64,000 nt of DNA, from positions 294,076 to 358,075 of the forward strand of contig NZ_CDDK01000031.1 of the NCBI RefSeq assembly GCF_000820225.1, in the 5' to 3' direction. This document shows positions 36,541 to 46,511 of this stretch, one piece after another. The translations under genes were made by a program, and so were the position numbers. Source of the stretch: Aeromonas veronii bv. veronii (GTDB lineage Bacteria; Pseudomonadota; Gammaproteobacteria; Enterobacterales; Aeromonadaceae). Each line of letters begins with the position of its first letter. Position 1 is the first letter of the stretch. The notes under the pieces were generated by a model. The model searched no databases and was not told the DNA's origin. It saw nothing but the letters and a program-made list of their open reading frames with translations.

Positions 36541-36909
36541 ATGAAGACAGCCCTGCTTCTGATTGCATGCTGGCTGCTGGCCCTGATCCCGCTGGATCAG
36601 GGCATTACTCCCCTGATTGCGCTGCTGTTCAACCCGGATCGCGAGCTCTACGGCACCGCCCAGCTCACCGGCTTTGCCGGCATCCTGCTCACCCTCTACC
36701 TTGCCAATCTCGGCGTCGAGGTGGTGTTGCGCCGCCGCTTCCAGATAGCCGGCATGCTGGCGCTGCTGGCCGCCTGGATCGACTTCATCAACAGCAGCGG
36801 CAGCGAGTCGCACTTCCTGCTGCTCTATCTGCTTGCCCTCCCGTTCCATCTGCTCGGCTGGCTGGTACTGGTGCGCGGCATTCAGGCGTTTGGTCGCCAG
36901 AAGGGATAA
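36541..36909 (+). CDS. Small membrane protein at the end of the torCAD operon, unknown
   Basis: An unrecognised 122-aa protein starting 7 nt after the torD stop, so almost certainly in the tor operon. Four hydrophobic segments are predicted: near 3-28 (LLLIACWLLALIP), 38-56, 66-84 and 89-112. A basic loop (LRRRFQ) lies between segments 2 and 3, and the C-terminal tail FGRQKG is basic. It has no heme, metal or enzyme motif. By position it could assist TMAO respiration or TorC/TorD function. It is not the E. coli arrangement, where torD ends the operon. Confidence 0.7.
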   Translation: MKTALLLIACWLLALIPLDQGITPLIALLFNPDRELYGTAQLTGFAGILLTLYLANLGVEVVLRRRFQIAGMLALLAAWIDFINSSGSESHFLLLYLLALPFHLLGWLVLVRGIQAFGRQKG

Positions 36910-37062
36910 CCACTCGCCCCCTTTTTCCATCCTTTTTATCAGGTTTTTCTGCCTATTCTTGCCGTCAAAACAACCAGATAACTCCGCTTGACTCCCGGTC
37001 AAACAGTTCGTGCCATACTGACAACTGATGCAAATGACAAAACAATCAATGCCGAGGTCATC

Positions 37063-39507
37063 ATGGATGGGAAGCTTTTCAACGCCGACACCGAGGCAAT
37101 GTTGACCCAGCTGTCAGATCACACCGTCCTGGAACAGCTGATGGATAATGCCCCTCTGGGCATCGGCGTCTTTGACTGCGAATTTCGCTACCGTAAAGTC
37201 AATCAGGTGCTGGCCGACATCAATGGCAAAAGCATCGAGGAGCATCAGGGCAAGCACCTCAGAGAGGTGGTTCCCAAGCTGGCCCCGACCCTGGAGCCCA
37301 TGTTTCAGCAGATCATGCGCAGCGGCCTGCCCTACGTGGATATCGCCATCACGGGCCAAACCGCGGCGTACGACAGCAGCTCCCGCCGCTTTCAGGCCAC
37401 CTACAGTCCGATGCGTGATGAGAAAGGGGAGCTGAACGGCATCCTCGCCATCGTACGGGACATCACCGAGCAGTACGAAACCGAACAACGGCTGCAGCTG
37501 GCAATGCGAGCGGCCCAAATCGGGGTGTGGGAATGGCACGTTGCGGAAGACAGATTACTGTTCGACGGCCAGATTGAGCCGCTGCTGGGCATCGAGGCCA
37601 ACCAGTTCCACGGCGGGCTGCAAGCGTTCGTCGACTGTTTTGAACCGGAATCCGGCAGCCAGCTCAAGGCCGCGCTGCAAAGCCATGACCCCATCCATCT
37701 CACCCTGAGCTACCTCACCGCACTCAACGAGCGCCACTGGGTCGATATTCATGCCGACCATGTCCCCGCCACCGAGTCGATCGGCCACCGGGTCATGGGG
37801 GTCATTCACAATGCCACCGCCCGCCGCCGTCAGGAGGAGCGGCTCCATCAGGCCAACGTGGTATTCGATACCACGGCCGAGGGGATCATCATCCTCGACA
37901 GCGAGCACCATATTCTGTCGGTCAACCCGGCCTTCACCATGCTGACCCAATACAATGCCGAGGAGGTGATAGGCCGCACCCCGGATATCATCATGCATCC
38001 CAGGCGCTACACCGACCTCGACTATCCCTGGTATCACCTGCGTCCCGGCAACAACGCCTGGCATGGCGAGATGGTTTGTCTGCGTAAGGATGGCAGCTAC
38101 TTCTCCTCCTGGCAGCAGATCAGCGCTGTCTATGACAACTTCAACAACACCACTCACTATGTGATCGCCCTTTCCGACATCAGCGCCATTCGCAAGGTGG
38201 AAGCCGAGCTGAACCACCTTGCCTATCACGATCCCCTGACCGAGCTGGGCAATCGCCATCTGTTGCAGGAGCGGCTGGCCCTTGAGCTGAAAACCGCGCA
38301 GCTCAATCGCAAACGGTTGGGGCTGCTCTTTATCGATCTGGATGGCTTCAAGCTGATCAACGACAGCCTGGGCCACGGAGTTGGCGATGAGCTGCTCAAG
38401 CGGCTGGCAGAGCGGATCCGCGGCTGCCTGCAGCACAACGATTTGGCGACCCGCCTCGGGGGAGACGAGTTTCTGGTGCTGATCCCCTATCTGGAGGAGC
38501 CTGACGAGCTGGCAACCCTGGCCAATACCCTGCTGACCGTGTTGCGTGAACCGGTTGAGCTGGCCCATGAGCTGGTGGCGATCTCGGCAAGTATCGGTAT
38601 CGCCATCTATCCGGATCATGCTGACAGCCCGGAAACCTTGGTCAGCGCCGCCGACAGCGCCATGTACGAGGCGAAAAGTCAGGGGCGCAACGGATTCCAG
38701 TTCTATACCCCCTGCATGGCGGCTCGAGCCCGCGAGCGGATGCAGATTGAGCAGGGTCTGCTCAAGGCCCTGGAGCTCGAACAGCTCTGCATCTTCTATC
38801 AACCCATGACCAATCTGGCCAACGGCCACCTGAGTGGACTGGAGGCCCTGCTGCGCTGGCAGCATCCCAATGAGGGAATGATAGCGCCGACCCGTTTTAT
38901 TCCGGTGGCGGAGGAGTGCGGCCTGATCGAGAAAATTGGGGAGTGGGTGATGCGCAACGCCTGCGAGCAGGGACAAAACTGGCTGGCTGCCGGACTGCCG
39001 GTGCCCCGCTTGTCGGTTAATGTGTCGGTGCGGGAGATGCGATCCCCCGGCTACGTTGAGCGGGTCGCCGCCATCCTGGCCGAGACCGGATTTCCGCCAG
39101 AACGGCTCGAAATCGAGGTGACTGAGAGCATCATCCAGCGGGTCGAACAGAGTCTGGATCTCTTTACCCGCCTGAAAAATCTCGGCGTTCAGATTGCTAT
39201 CGATGACTTTGGTACCGGCTTCTCGTCACTGAGTCTGCTCAAGACCCTGCCGATCGATCGCATCAAGATCGACCGGGCGTTTGTGCAGGCATTACCGGAA
39301 GACAAGAACAGTCGGGAGCTCTGCCGCACCATCATCAATCTGGCCGACAGTCTGGATATGGAGGTCACCGCCGAAGGGATTGAAACCCAGGCACAACACG
39401 CCTTCTTGCAGTCACTCAACTGCGGCGAAGGACAGGGCTATCTGTTCAGCAAACCACTGCATGTCGAGCACATGGGAGATCGCCTGCATCAACGCTACGT
39501 CTCATAG
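37063..39507 (+). CDS. PAS-GGDEF-EAL cyclic-di-GMP protein
   Basis: A cytoplasmic 814-aa protein with at least three PAS-like domains (about 15-140, 145-260, 268-395), a GGDEF domain (about 398-560) and an EAL domain (about 575-810). The diguanylate cyclase site GGDEF is intact (about residue 466). The upstream I-site position reads QHND instead of RxxD, so product inhibition is probably lost. The phosphodiesterase residues look complete (EALLRW, NVSVREM, EVTES, DDFGTGFSS, EGIET). Either activity, or both, is possible. No membrane segment is seen. The start at 37063 has GAGG upstream. It follows the tor operon after about 150 nt. Confidence 0.9.
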   Translation: MDGKLFNADTEAMLTQLSDHTVLEQLMDNAPLGIGVFDCEFRYRKVNQVLADINGKSIEEHQGKHLREVVPKLAPTLEPMFQQIMRSGLPYVDIAITGQTAAYDSSSRRFQATYSPMRDEKGELNGILAIVRDITEQYETEQRLQLAMRAAQIGVWEWHVAEDRLLFDGQIEPLLGIEANQFHGGLQAFVDCFEPESGSQLKAALQSHDPIHLTLSYLTALNERHWVDIHADHVPATESIGHRVMGVIHNATARRRQEERLHQANVVFDTTAEGIIILDSEHHILSVNPAFTMLTQYNAEEVIGRTPDIIMHPRRYTDLDYPWYHLRPGNNAWHGEMVCLRKDGSYFSSWQQISAVYDNFNNTTHYVIALSDISAIRKVEAELNHLAYHDPLTELGNRHLLQERLALELKTAQLNRKRLGLLFIDLDGFKLINDSLGHGVGDELLKRLAERIRGCLQHNDLATRLGGDEFLVLIPYLEEPDELATLANTLLTVLREPVELAHELVAISASIGIAIYPDHADSPETLVSAADSAMYEAKSQGRNGFQFYTPCMAARARERMQIEQGLLKALELEQLCIFYQPMTNLANGHLSGLEALLRWQHPNEGMIAPTRFIPVAEECGLIEKIGEWVMRNACEQGQNWLAAGLPVPRLSVNVSVREMRSPGYVERVAAILAETGFPPERLEIEVTESIIQRVEQSLDLFTRLKNLGVQIAIDDFGTGFSSLSLLKTLPIDRIKIDRAFVQALPEDKNSRELCRTIINLADSLDMEVTAEGIETQAQHAFLQSLNCGEGQGYLFSKPLHVEHMGDRLHQRYVS

Positions 39508-39528
39508 CGGCAGGCAATCATCATCACC

Positions 39529-39554
39529 AGCCGGGAGGCATCCGCCTCCTGGCT
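39529..39554. terminator. Stem-loop between convergent genes
   Basis: The 11-bp imperfect stem AGCCGGGAGGC/GCCTCCTGGCT lies between the GGDEF-EAL gene and a small minus-strand gene. There is no clear T-run, so termination may be weak or factor-assisted. Confidence 0.45.
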
Positions 39555-39564
39555 GCCGACCGGA

Positions 39565-39843
39565 TTACCACTCAATCTGCAAGCGGGATTCCCAACCATC
39601 ATCACGATCATTGAGCATACGCGTCAACGGTGATTCGCCAGCATAACGGGGGGCTGGCTCGCTGAAGGTGAGTCTGGTACCGGGCTCCTTGGCCTGCCAT
39701 GCATAACCAAGCTGATCGGCCACCCGATCCCGCAGCGCAGGTGAAGCCTCCTGATGGGTGATCGCAAACTCTTTCGGAGGTTCGCTAGCGGGCACAGGCG
39801 CATCAAACTGCCAGAGGGATGCACAGAGCAACAGAGAAAACAT
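39565..39843 (-). CDS. Small hypothetical protein, possibly exported
   Basis: An unrecognised protein of about 92 aa. A short hydrophobic N-terminus (MFSLLLCASLWQF) ends near APVPASEPP and may be a weak signal peptide. The rest is polar with several Trp/Tyr residues (LGYAWQAKEPGTRLTF). Two adjacent ATGs (39846, 39843) follow TTGGAGGT; the second has better spacing. It is convergent with the GGDEF-EAL gene and divergent from acs. No function is assigned. Confidence 0.6.
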   Translation of the reverse strand: MFSLLLCASLWQFDAPVPASEPPKEFAITHQEASPALRDRVADQLGYAWQAKEPGTRLTFSEPAPRYAGESPLTRMLNDRDDGWESRLQIEW

Positions 39844-40012
39844 CATGACCTCCAATTAATCGAAACGCCCCCTTTTACCCACTCACCGATTAATTGTCAC
39901 TCTTTGTCCTGTAACCAACTGTTGCCGCCTATCCAAAAGTCTAATTGCCCCCCGCAACCAAAGGTATAAGTTGTTAAGAAACCATTAAAAGATCTATTCA
40001 AAGGAGTGACAG

Positions 40013-41959
40013 ATGAGCGAGAGCAAGGTCTACCCGGTCAAACCCCACATCAGCAGCAATGCACTGCTCGACAAGGGCGACTACGCCGCCATGTATCAGG
40101 CCTCCGTCGAGGATCCCGATACCTTCTGGGGAGAGCAGGGAAAAATTCTCGACTGGATGAAACCCTATACCAAGGTCAAGAATACCTCCTACGATCCGGG
40201 CCATGTCTCCATCAAATGGTTTGAAGATGGCAAGCTCAACGTCTCGGCCAACTGTCTCGATCGCCATCTCGCCGAACGGGGTGACAAGGTCGCCATCATC
40301 TGGGAAGGGGACAACCCCACCGAAGATCGCAAACTCACCTACCGCGAACTGCACAGCGAAGTGTGCAAGTTTGCCAACGTCTTGAAAGCACAAGGGGTTC
40401 ACCGCGGCGACGTGGTCTGCCTCTACATGCCCATGGTGCCCGAAGCCGCCATCGCCATGCTGGCCTGTACCCGCATCGGCGCGGTACACAGCATCGTATT
40501 CGGCGGCTTCTCGCCAGAAGCGCTGGCTGGTCGCATCATCGACTCGGGCTCGCGCATCGTGATCACCGCCGACGAGGGGCTGCGTGGCGGCCGTCCGGTG
40601 CCGCTCAAGAAGAATGTGGATGAAGCGCTCACCAACCCGGAAACCCAGGTCAACAAGGTGATCGTGCTCAAGCGCACCGGCGGCAATGTCGCCTGGCACA
40701 ACCACCGCGACATCTGGTGGCATGAAGCGACCGCCGCCGTCAGCAGCGACTGCCCGCCCGAGGCGATGAACGCCGAAGATCCGCTCTTTATCCTCTATAC
40801 CTCCGGCTCCACCGGCAAACCCAAGGGGGTGCTGCACACCACTGGCGGCTATCTGGTTTATGCCACCCTCACCTTCAAATATGTGTTCGACTACCACGAA
40901 GAGGATATCTACTGGTGTACCGCCGATGTGGGCTGGGTCACAGGCCACTCCTATCTGGTCTACGGGCCGCTCGCCAACGGTGCCACCACCATCATGTTCG
41001 AAGGGGTGCCCAACTACCCGGCCACCAACCGCATGAGTCAGGTGGTGGACAAGCACCAGGTCACCATCCTCTATACCGCCCCCACTGCCATCCGCGCCCT
41101 GATGGCCAAAGGCAACGAAGCGGTCACCGGCACGTCACGCCAGAGCCTGCGCATCATGGGCTCGGTGGGTGAACCCATCAACCCGGAAGCCTGGGAGTGG
41201 TACTACCGCACCATTGGTGACGAGCGCTGCCCCATTGTCGATACCTGGTGGCAAACCGAAACCGGCGGCATCCTGATTACGCCGCTGCCCGGCGTCACCG
41301 ACCTGAAACCGGGCTCGGCGACTCGTCCCTTCTTCGGGGTGCAACCTGCGCTGGTGGACAACATGGGCGAACCGCTGGAGGGAGCCACCGAGGGTAACCT
41401 GGTGATCACCGACTCCTGGCCGGGCCAGATGCGCACCGTGTTCGGCGATCACGAGCGGTTCGAGCAGACCTACTTCTCCACCTTCCCGGGCCGCTACTTC
41501 ACCGGCGACGGTGCCCGTCGCGACGAGGACGGCTACTACTGGATTACCGGTCGGGTGGATGATGTACTGAACGTCTCCGGCCACCGCATGGGTACCGCCG
41601 AAATTGAATCGGCGCTGGTGGCCCATCCCAAGATCGCTGAAGCCGCGGTGGTGGGGGTTCCTCACGAGATCAAGGGTCAGGGCATCTATGCCTATGTCAC
41701 CCTGATCGCCGGGGAAGAGCCGAGCCGCGAGCTGCACAAAGAAGTGAAGGAGTGGGTCCGCAAGGAGATTGGTGCCATCGCCACGCCGGACGTGATCCAC
41801 TGGGCAGAGGGGCTGCCAAAGACCCGTTCCGGCAAGATCATGCGCCGCATCTTGCGCAAGATCGCCACCGGCGAGACCGACAGCCTAGGGGATATCTCCA
41901 CCCTGGCGGATCCGGGGGTAGTAGACAAACTCATCCGCGAGAAGTCGGAAGCAGCCTGA
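40013..41959 (+). CDS. acs: Acetyl-CoA synthetase
   Basis: AMP-forming acetate activation to acetyl-CoA for acetate scavenging. The 648 aa (E. coli 652) have the adenylate motifs [42 protein letters not shown] and the C-terminal [13 protein letters not shown]. That last motif carries the lysine acetylated by Pat-type enzymes in homologues. The ribosome site is AAGGAG. It is monocistronic: a terminator follows, and 157 nt upstream separate it from a divergent small gene. In E. coli acs is CRP-regulated; I see no clear site here. Confidence 0.97.
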   Translation: MSESKVYPVKPHISSNALLDKGDYAAMYQASVEDPDTFWGEQGKILDWMKPYTKVKNTSYDPGHVSIKWFEDGKLNVSANCLDRHLAERGDKVAIIWEGDNPTEDRKLTYRELHSEVCKFANVLKAQGVHRGDVVCLYMPMVPEAAIAMLACTRIGAVHSIVFGGFSPEALAGRIIDSGSRIVITADEGLRGGRPVPLKKNVDEALTNPETQVNKVIVLKRTGGNVAWHNHRDIWWHEATAAVSSDCPPEAMNAEDPLFILYTSGSTGKPKGVLHTTGGYLVYATLTFKYVFDYHEEDIYWCTADVGWVTGHSYLVYGPLANGATTIMFEGVPNYPATNRMSQVVDKHQVTILYTAPTAIRALMAKGNEAVTGTSRQSLRIMGSVGEPINPEAWEWYYRTIGDERCPIVDTWWQTETGGILITPLPGVTDLKPGSATRPFFGVQPALVDNMGEPLEGATEGNLVITDSWPGQMRTVFGDHERFEQTYFSTFPGRYFTGDGARRDEDGYYWITGRVDDVLNVSGHRMGTAEIESALVAHPKIAEAAVVGVPHEIKGQGIYAYVTLIAGEEPSRELHKEVKEWVRKEIGAIATPDVIHWAEGLPKTRSGKIMRRILRKIATGETDSLGDISTLADPGVVDKLIREKSEAA

Positions 41960-41982
41960 TCCCGCTTCGTTTGTTGCTCAAC

Positions 41983-42006
41983 AAAGCCGGCCCTGTGCCG
42001 GCTTTG
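41983..42006 (+). terminator. Terminator of acs
   Basis: The stem AAAGCCGGC/GCCGGCTTT has a short CCTGT loop and is followed by TGTCGTTTCTT. It lies 24 nt past the acs stop. Confidence 0.75.
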
Positions 42007-42130
42007 TCGTTTCTTATCCGCCAGCAAACAGCAAGGTGGCAGCGACGAAGTATCTCAGGTCGAAACGTGCAATAAATAGCCAGATGTAGAGATTAGACCA
42101 GTAAAATGCTGCTAATTTTCACGAAATCAA

Positions 42131-42168
42131 TATAATTGCGAAATCTGTGTGCCAGGGCACACCGATTT
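42131..42168 (+). promoter_or_regulatory. aroQ-accBC promoter with a 28-bp inverted repeat at the start site
   Basis: A perfect TATAAT (42131-42136) with a poor -35 predicts transcription start near 42143. A long dyad begins there: AAATC-t-GTGTGCC-ag-GGCACAC-c-GATTT (42141-42168). It could be an operator or a 5' mRNA stem-loop. aroQ starts about 105 nt downstream. Confidence 0.6.
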
Positions 42169-42247
42169 GCGCAGAAAATGGCTAGATTTCTGGTAGTCCA
42201 CAAGATAGCTGATAGATAGCAGCATTATCATCGAGGATGTACTCAAT

Positions 42248-42697
42248 ATGTCGCAAAATCACCGAATTCTCCTGCTCAACGGACCAAACCTGAATCTGCT
42301 GGGCAAACGGGAACCGGGTATCTACGGCAGCAAGACGCTTGATGAGATCGTCGCCGATCTGAAGCTTAACGCCAGCGAACTCGGTGTCACTCTGGAACAT
42401 CTGCAATCCAATGCCGAACATGAGTTGGTCGGCCGCATCCATCAGGCCATGGGCCAGGTGGATTTTATCATCATCAATCCAGCCGCCTTCACCCACACCA
42501 GCGTCGCCATTCGCGATGCGCTGCTGGGTGTCGCCATCCCTTTTATCGAGGTTCACCTGTCAAACGTCCATGCCAGGGAGCCGTTCCGTCATCACTCCTA
42601 TCTGTCTGATGTCGCAAAAGGGGTCATTTGTGGTCTGGGGGCCGATGGCTACCAATTCGCTTTAACCGCGGCCGTGCACCATCTGCGCGCGGCTTGA
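42248..42697 (+). CDS. aroQ: Type II 3-dehydroquinate dehydratase
   Basis: Third step of the shikimate pathway (3-dehydroquinate to 3-dehydroshikimate), type II dodecameric enzyme. The 149 aa match the family. The motifs are [18 protein letters not shown] (catalytic Arg/Tyr region), [18 protein letters not shown] and [17 protein letters not shown] (catalytic His). E. coli uses type I AroD. The aroQ-accB-accC arrangement is common in Vibrio, Pseudomonas and Aeromonas. accB begins 36 nt later, so shikimate and fatty-acid genes share a transcript. Confidence 0.97.
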   Translation: MSQNHRILLLNGPNLNLLGKREPGIYGSKTLDEIVADLKLNASELGVTLEHLQSNAEHELVGRIHQAMGQVDFIIINPAAFTHTSVAIRDALLGVAIPFIEVHLSNVHAREPFRHHSYLSDVAKGVICGLGADGYQFALTAAVHHLRAA

Positions 42698-42733
42698 TAA
42701 TCACTGATCAGATAAAGAAGAAAGAGAATGCTA

Positions 42734-43192
42734 ATGGATATCCGCAAAATCAAGAAGCTGATTGAACTGGTTGAAGAGTCCGGCATCGCCGAACTGGAGA
42801 TCTCCGAAGGTGAAGAGTCAGTTCGCATCAGCCGCAACTTCTCCGGTCAGGTGACCACCGCCATGCCGCAGATGATGATGCAGCAAGCTGCTCCGGTTGC
42901 CGCACCTGCCGCTGCCGCCCCGGTTGCCGCCGCACCGGCCGCCGATGCCGCCCCGAGCGGTCACCTGATGCGCTCCCCGATGGTTGGCTCCTTCTACCGC
43001 TCCTCCAGCCCGGATGCCAAGCCGTTCGCGGAAGTGGGTCAGCAAGTCAATGTCGGCGACACCCTGTGCATCGTCGAAGCCATGAAAATGATGAACCAAA
43101 TCGAGTCTGACAAGGCCGGTGTGATCAAAGCGATCCTGGTTGAAAATGGTCAGGCCGTCGAATTTGACGAGCCGCTGTTCATCATCGAATAA
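42734..43192 (+). CDS. accB: Biotin carboxyl carrier protein of acetyl-CoA carboxylase
   Basis: BCCP carries the carboxybiotin between AccC and AccA/AccD in the first step of fatty-acid synthesis. The 152 aa (E. coli 156) start [17 protein letters not shown], followed by an Ala/Pro-rich flexible linker (about 50-75). The biotinyl domain has the [10 protein letters not shown] biotin-lysine motif near 115-120. I start at 42734 by comparison with E. coli; the ATG two codons earlier is less well spaced. accC follows 15 nt later. Confidence 0.97.
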   Translation: MDIRKIKKLIELVEESGIAELEISEGEESVRISRNFSGQVTTAMPQMMMQQAAPVAAPAAAAPVAAAPAADAAPSGHLMRSPMVGSFYRSSSPDAKPFAEVGQQVNVGDTLCIVEAMKMMNQIESDKAGVIKAILVENGQAVEFDEPLFIIE

Positions 43193-43207
43193 GGGAAATC
43201 GCCACCC

Positions 43208-44548
43208 ATGTTGGACAAAGTAGTCATCGCCAACCGCGGTGAAATTGCCCTGCGGATCCTGCGCGCCTGTAAAGAGCTCGGGATCAAGACAGTGGCCGTT
43301 CACTCCACCGCCGACCGGGAGCTCAAACATGTGCTGCTGGCCGACGAATCCATCTGTATCGGCAGACCGGCCAGTACTGAATCCTACCTCAACGTCCCGG
43401 CCATCATCGCCGCCGCTGAGGTAACCGGTGCCGTGGCCATCCACCCGGGTTACGGCTTCCTCTCCGAGAACGCCGATTTCGCCGAAGTGGTCGAAAAATC
43501 CGGCTTCATCTTCATCGGCCCGCGCGCCGAGACCATTCGCCTGATGGGTGACAAGGTCTCCGCCATCGAAGCGATGAAGAAAGCGGGCGTACCTTGCGTA
43601 CCGGGCTCTGACGGCCCCGTCGACAACGACGCCAAGCACAACGCTGCCATTGCCAAGCGCATCGGCTATCCGGTGATCATCAAGGCTGCCGGTGGCGGTG
43701 GTGGTCGTGGTATGCGCGTGGTGCGCAATGAAGCGGAACTGGCGGGCGCCATCGCCCTGACCAAATCCGAAGCAGGCCAGTTCTTCAAGAACGACATGGT
43801 CTACATGGAGAAGTACCTGGAAAACCCGCGCCACATCGAAATTCAGGTGTTGGCAGACGGCCAGGGCAACGCCCTCTATCTGGGCGAGCGTGACTGCTCC
43901 ATGCAGCGTCGCCACCAGAAAGTGGTGGAAGAAGCGCCGGCGCCCGGCATCACCGCCGAAATGCGCAAGTTCATCGGCGAGCGCTGTGTGCGCGCCTGTA
44001 TCGAGATCGGCTACCGCGGTGCGGGTACTTTCGAGTTCCTGTACGAGAATGGCGAGTTCTATTTCATCGAAATGAACACCCGTATTCAGGTTGAGCATCC
44101 GGTCACCGAGATGGTCACCGGCATCGATCTCATCAAGGAGCAGCTGCGCATCGCCGCCGGTCAGCCCCTGTCGATCACCCAGCAGGATATCCGCATCCGT
44201 GGCCATGCCATCGAGTGCCGGATCAACGCCGAAGATCCGGCCACCTTTATGCCCTCTCCGGGTCTGGTGCAGCGCTTCCACGCGCCGGGTGGTCTGGGCG
44301 TGCGTTGGGACTCCCACATCTATGCCGGTTACAAGGTACCGCCCCACTACGATTCGATGATCGGCAAGCTGATCTGCTACGGCGAGAATCGTGACATTGC
44401 CATCGCCCGCATGCGTCATGCGCTGGACGAGCTGGTGGTCGAGGGCATCAAGACCAACGTGCCGCTGCAAAAAGAGATCATGAAAGACGAAAACTTCCAG
44501 CACGGTGGCACCAATATCCACTATCTGCACAAGAAGTTGGGTCTGTAA
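43208..44548 (+). CDS. accC: Biotin carboxylase subunit of acetyl-CoA carboxylase
   Basis: ATP-dependent carboxylation of the biotin on AccB. The 446 aa (E. coli 449) have the N-terminal [20 protein letters not shown] and the ATP-grasp core with [34 protein letters not shown] and the [18 protein letters not shown] active-site motif are also intact. The gene ends before a strong terminator at 44644, so the downstream yhdT-panF pair probably has some independent expression. Confidence 0.97.
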   Translation: MLDKVVIANRGEIALRILRACKELGIKTVAVHSTADRELKHVLLADESICIGRPASTESYLNVPAIIAAAEVTGAVAIHPGYGFLSENADFAEVVEKSGFIFIGPRAETIRLMGDKVSAIEAMKKAGVPCVPGSDGPVDNDAKHNAAIAKRIGYPVIIKAAGGGGGRGMRVVRNEAELAGAIALTKSEAGQFFKNDMVYMEKYLENPRHIEIQVLADGQGNALYLGERDCSMQRRHQKVVEEAPAPGITAEMRKFIGERCVRACIEIGYRGAGTFEFLYENGEFYFIEMNTRIQVEHPVTEMVTGIDLIKEQLRIAAGQPLSITQQDIRIRGHAIECRINAEDPATFMPSPGLVQRFHAPGGLGVRWDSHIYAGYKVPPHYDSMIGKLICYGENRDIAIARMRHALDELVVEGIKTNVPLQKEIMKDENFQHGGTNIHYLHKKLGL

Positions 44549-44643
44549 GATCTCGCAGGCAGAACAATCACTTCCGGCCGGATAGCAGCCCGCTGCTTAT
44601 CCGCAATCCAACCGGGAGGCGGCTTCGCAAGAAGCCTCTGCTG

Positions 44644-44674
44644 AAAAAGGGCCATGGCGACATGGCCCTTTTTT
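44644..44674 (+). terminator. Terminator of the aroQ-accBC operon
   Basis: The stem AAAAAGGGCCATG/CATGGCCCTTTTTT has loop GCGA and lies about 95 nt past accC. The yhdT start is 38 nt downstream. Confidence 0.9.
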
Positions 44675-44711
44675 GTTATCCTTGCGCCCCTCAAATTTGT
44701 CGGAGGCCAAG

Positions 44712-44975
44712 GTGAACCGTTTTGCTCTCGCCCGCCGGGAAGCAGCTTTCTGCCTGCTGCTGACCCTGTTCTACTTCTTTGCCTGGTATGGCACCGCCTA
44801 TTTTATCCCGCTCCAGCTGGAGTTGTGGGGGCTGCCGCTGTGGTTCCTGCTCAGTTGCATGGTGATGCCGCTGCTGTTCATTCTGCTCTGCGCTCTGATG
44901 GTGAACCGGCTGTTTGTGGAGATCCCCCTCGATACCCACTCCCCTTCCGGCAAGGAGTCATCCCATGAATCTTGA
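44712..44975 (+). CDS. yhdT: YhdT family membrane protein (DUF997)
   Basis: An 87-aa inner-membrane protein with two helices (about 13-33 and 44-66), matching YhdT (E. coli 80 aa), which precedes panF in enterics. I use a GTG start at 44712, 5 nt after CGGAGG; the in-frame ATG at 44673 lies in the upstream terminator. The stop overlaps the panF start by 11 nt, so they are translationally coupled. Role unknown; it may be a small partner of PanF, by analogy with other short proteins paired with SSS symporters. Confidence 0.9.
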   Translation: MNRFALARREAAFCLLLTLFYFFAWYGTAYFIPLQLELWGLPLWFLLSCMVMPLLFILLCALMVNRLFVEIPLDTHSPSGKESSHES

Positions 44976-46422
44976 GTTGATGCTGCCGCTCGTCATCTAT
45001 CTGGTACTGGTGCTGGGGGTGGGTTTCTGGGCCAGCCGCCATCGCGCACAAGGCAACTTCGTGCAGGAGTACTTCATCGGCAACCGCAGCATGGGCGGGC
45101 TGGTGCTGGCGATGACGCTAGTGGCCACCTACACCTCGGCCTCCTCCTTTATCGGCGGACCGGGCGCGGCCTACAAGATCGGTCTGGGCTGGGTGTTGCT
45201 GGCGATGATCCAGCTGCCCACCGTCTGGCTCACTCTGGGGGTGCTTGGCAAGAAGTTCGCCATCATCGCCCGCCGGGTCAATGCGGTGACCATCAACGAC
45301 ATGCTGTGGGCCCGCTACCAGAGCAAGGCGGTGGTGATCCTCGGCTCCATTACTATCATCCTCGCCTTTATCGCGACCATGGTGGTGCAGTTTATCGGCG
45401 GCGCTCGCCTGCTGGAGACCGCCACCGGCCTCTCCTACCAGCAGGGCTTGATGCTGTTTGCCAGCTGCGTACTGCTCTACACCATCATCGGCGGCTTCCG
45501 CGCCGTGGTGATGACCGATGCCCTGCAGGGGATCATCATGCTGATCGGCACCGGTGCCCTGCTGGCGGGGATTCTGATTGCCGGTGACGGCCTGCCGAAC
45601 CTTATCCACCAGCTCAGGGAGATCGATCCCAAGCTGGTGAGCCCGCAAGGGGCCGGCGACATGTTGACCCAGCCCTTTATGCTGAGCTTCTGGATCCTGG
45701 TCTGTGTCGGGGTGGTGGGGCTACCCCACTCGGCGCTGCGCTGCTTTGGCTATCGCGACAGCAAGGCGCTCCATCGCGGCATTCTGATCGGCACCGTGGT
45801 CAGCGCCCTGCTGATGTTCGGCATGCATCTGGCGGGTGCCCTTGGCCGCGCCATCCTGCCGGGCATGGACAGCCCGGACAAGATCATGCCCTCCCTGATG
45901 ATGGAAGTGCTGCCCCCCTGGCTGGCCGGAGTCTTTCTGGCGGCGCCGATGGCGGCCATCATGTCCACCATCGACTCCCAGCTGATCCAGGCTTCCGCCA
46001 CTCTGGTGAAGGATCTCTACCTCAACTATCTGAGTCCAAAGCAGGAGAAGCTGGAGGTGCGCATCCCCCGCCTCTCCCTGCTCTGCACCCTGATCCTCGG
46101 CACTCTGGTGCTGCTGGCGGCGTTGCAGCCCCCCGAGATGATCATCTGGCTCAACCTGCTCGCCTTTGGCGGCCTGCAGGCGGTGTTCCTCTGGCCGCTG
46201 GTGCTCGGTCTCTACTGGTCACGGGCCAACGGCCCGGGCGCGCTGGCCAGCATGGTCAGCGGCATCGTCAGCTATGGGGTTCTGAGTCAGTGGGGGATCA
46301 AGCTGGCTGGCCTGCACGCCATCGTGCCAAGCCTCACGCTGGCGCTGATGGTCTTTATCACGGTGAGCCTGTTAACGGCACCGCCCTCGCGGGAAGTGCG
46401 CGAGCTTTTCGGGCAGAAATAA
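44965..46422 (+). CDS. panF: Sodium/pantothenate symporter
   Basis: SSS-family Na+ symporter importing pantothenate for CoA synthesis. The 485 aa (E. coli 483) have about 13 membrane helices. The family features include the early GFWASRHRAQGNFVQEYFIGNRSMGG, TYTSASSFIGGPGAAY and FLAAPMAAIMSTIDSQLIQ regions. AAGGAGT precedes the ATG. It overlaps yhdT. In E. coli prmA follows; here it is about 4 kb away. Confidence 0.95.
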   Translation: MNLELMLPLVIYLVLVLGVGFWASRHRAQGNFVQEYFIGNRSMGGLVLAMTLVATYTSASSFIGGPGAAYKIGLGWVLLAMIQLPTVWLTLGVLGKKFAIIARRVNAVTINDMLWARYQSKAVVILGSITIILAFIATMVVQFIGGARLLETATGLSYQQGLMLFASCVLLYTIIGGFRAVVMTDALQGIIMLIGTGALLAGILIAGDGLPNLIHQLREIDPKLVSPQGAGDMLTQPFMLSFWILVCVGVVGLPHSALRCFGYRDSKALHRGILIGTVVSALLMFGMHLAGALGRAILPGMDSPDKIMPSLMMEVLPPWLAGVFLAAPMAAIMSTIDSQLIQASATLVKDLYLNYLSPKQEKLEVRIPRLSLLCTLILGTLVLLAALQPPEMIIWLNLLAFGGLQAVFLWPLVLGLYWSRANGPGALASMVSGIVSYGVLSQWGIKLAGLHAIVPSLTLALMVFITVSLLTAPPSREVRELFGQK

Positions 46423-46511
46423 TAAAAATATAAATTAGGGGTTCCAAAACTATCCCCAAATAGGTGTTTTCCGGTTAAACTGTGCGCCAAGTCACAGAAC
46501 GTAGCCGCTGT

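Noticed and set aside
31186-37010. Shared 13-mer CCCGGTCAAACAG near 31188 and 36998
   Set aside because: Only two copies exist, in unrelated contexts; no repeat family or att-like structure is visible.
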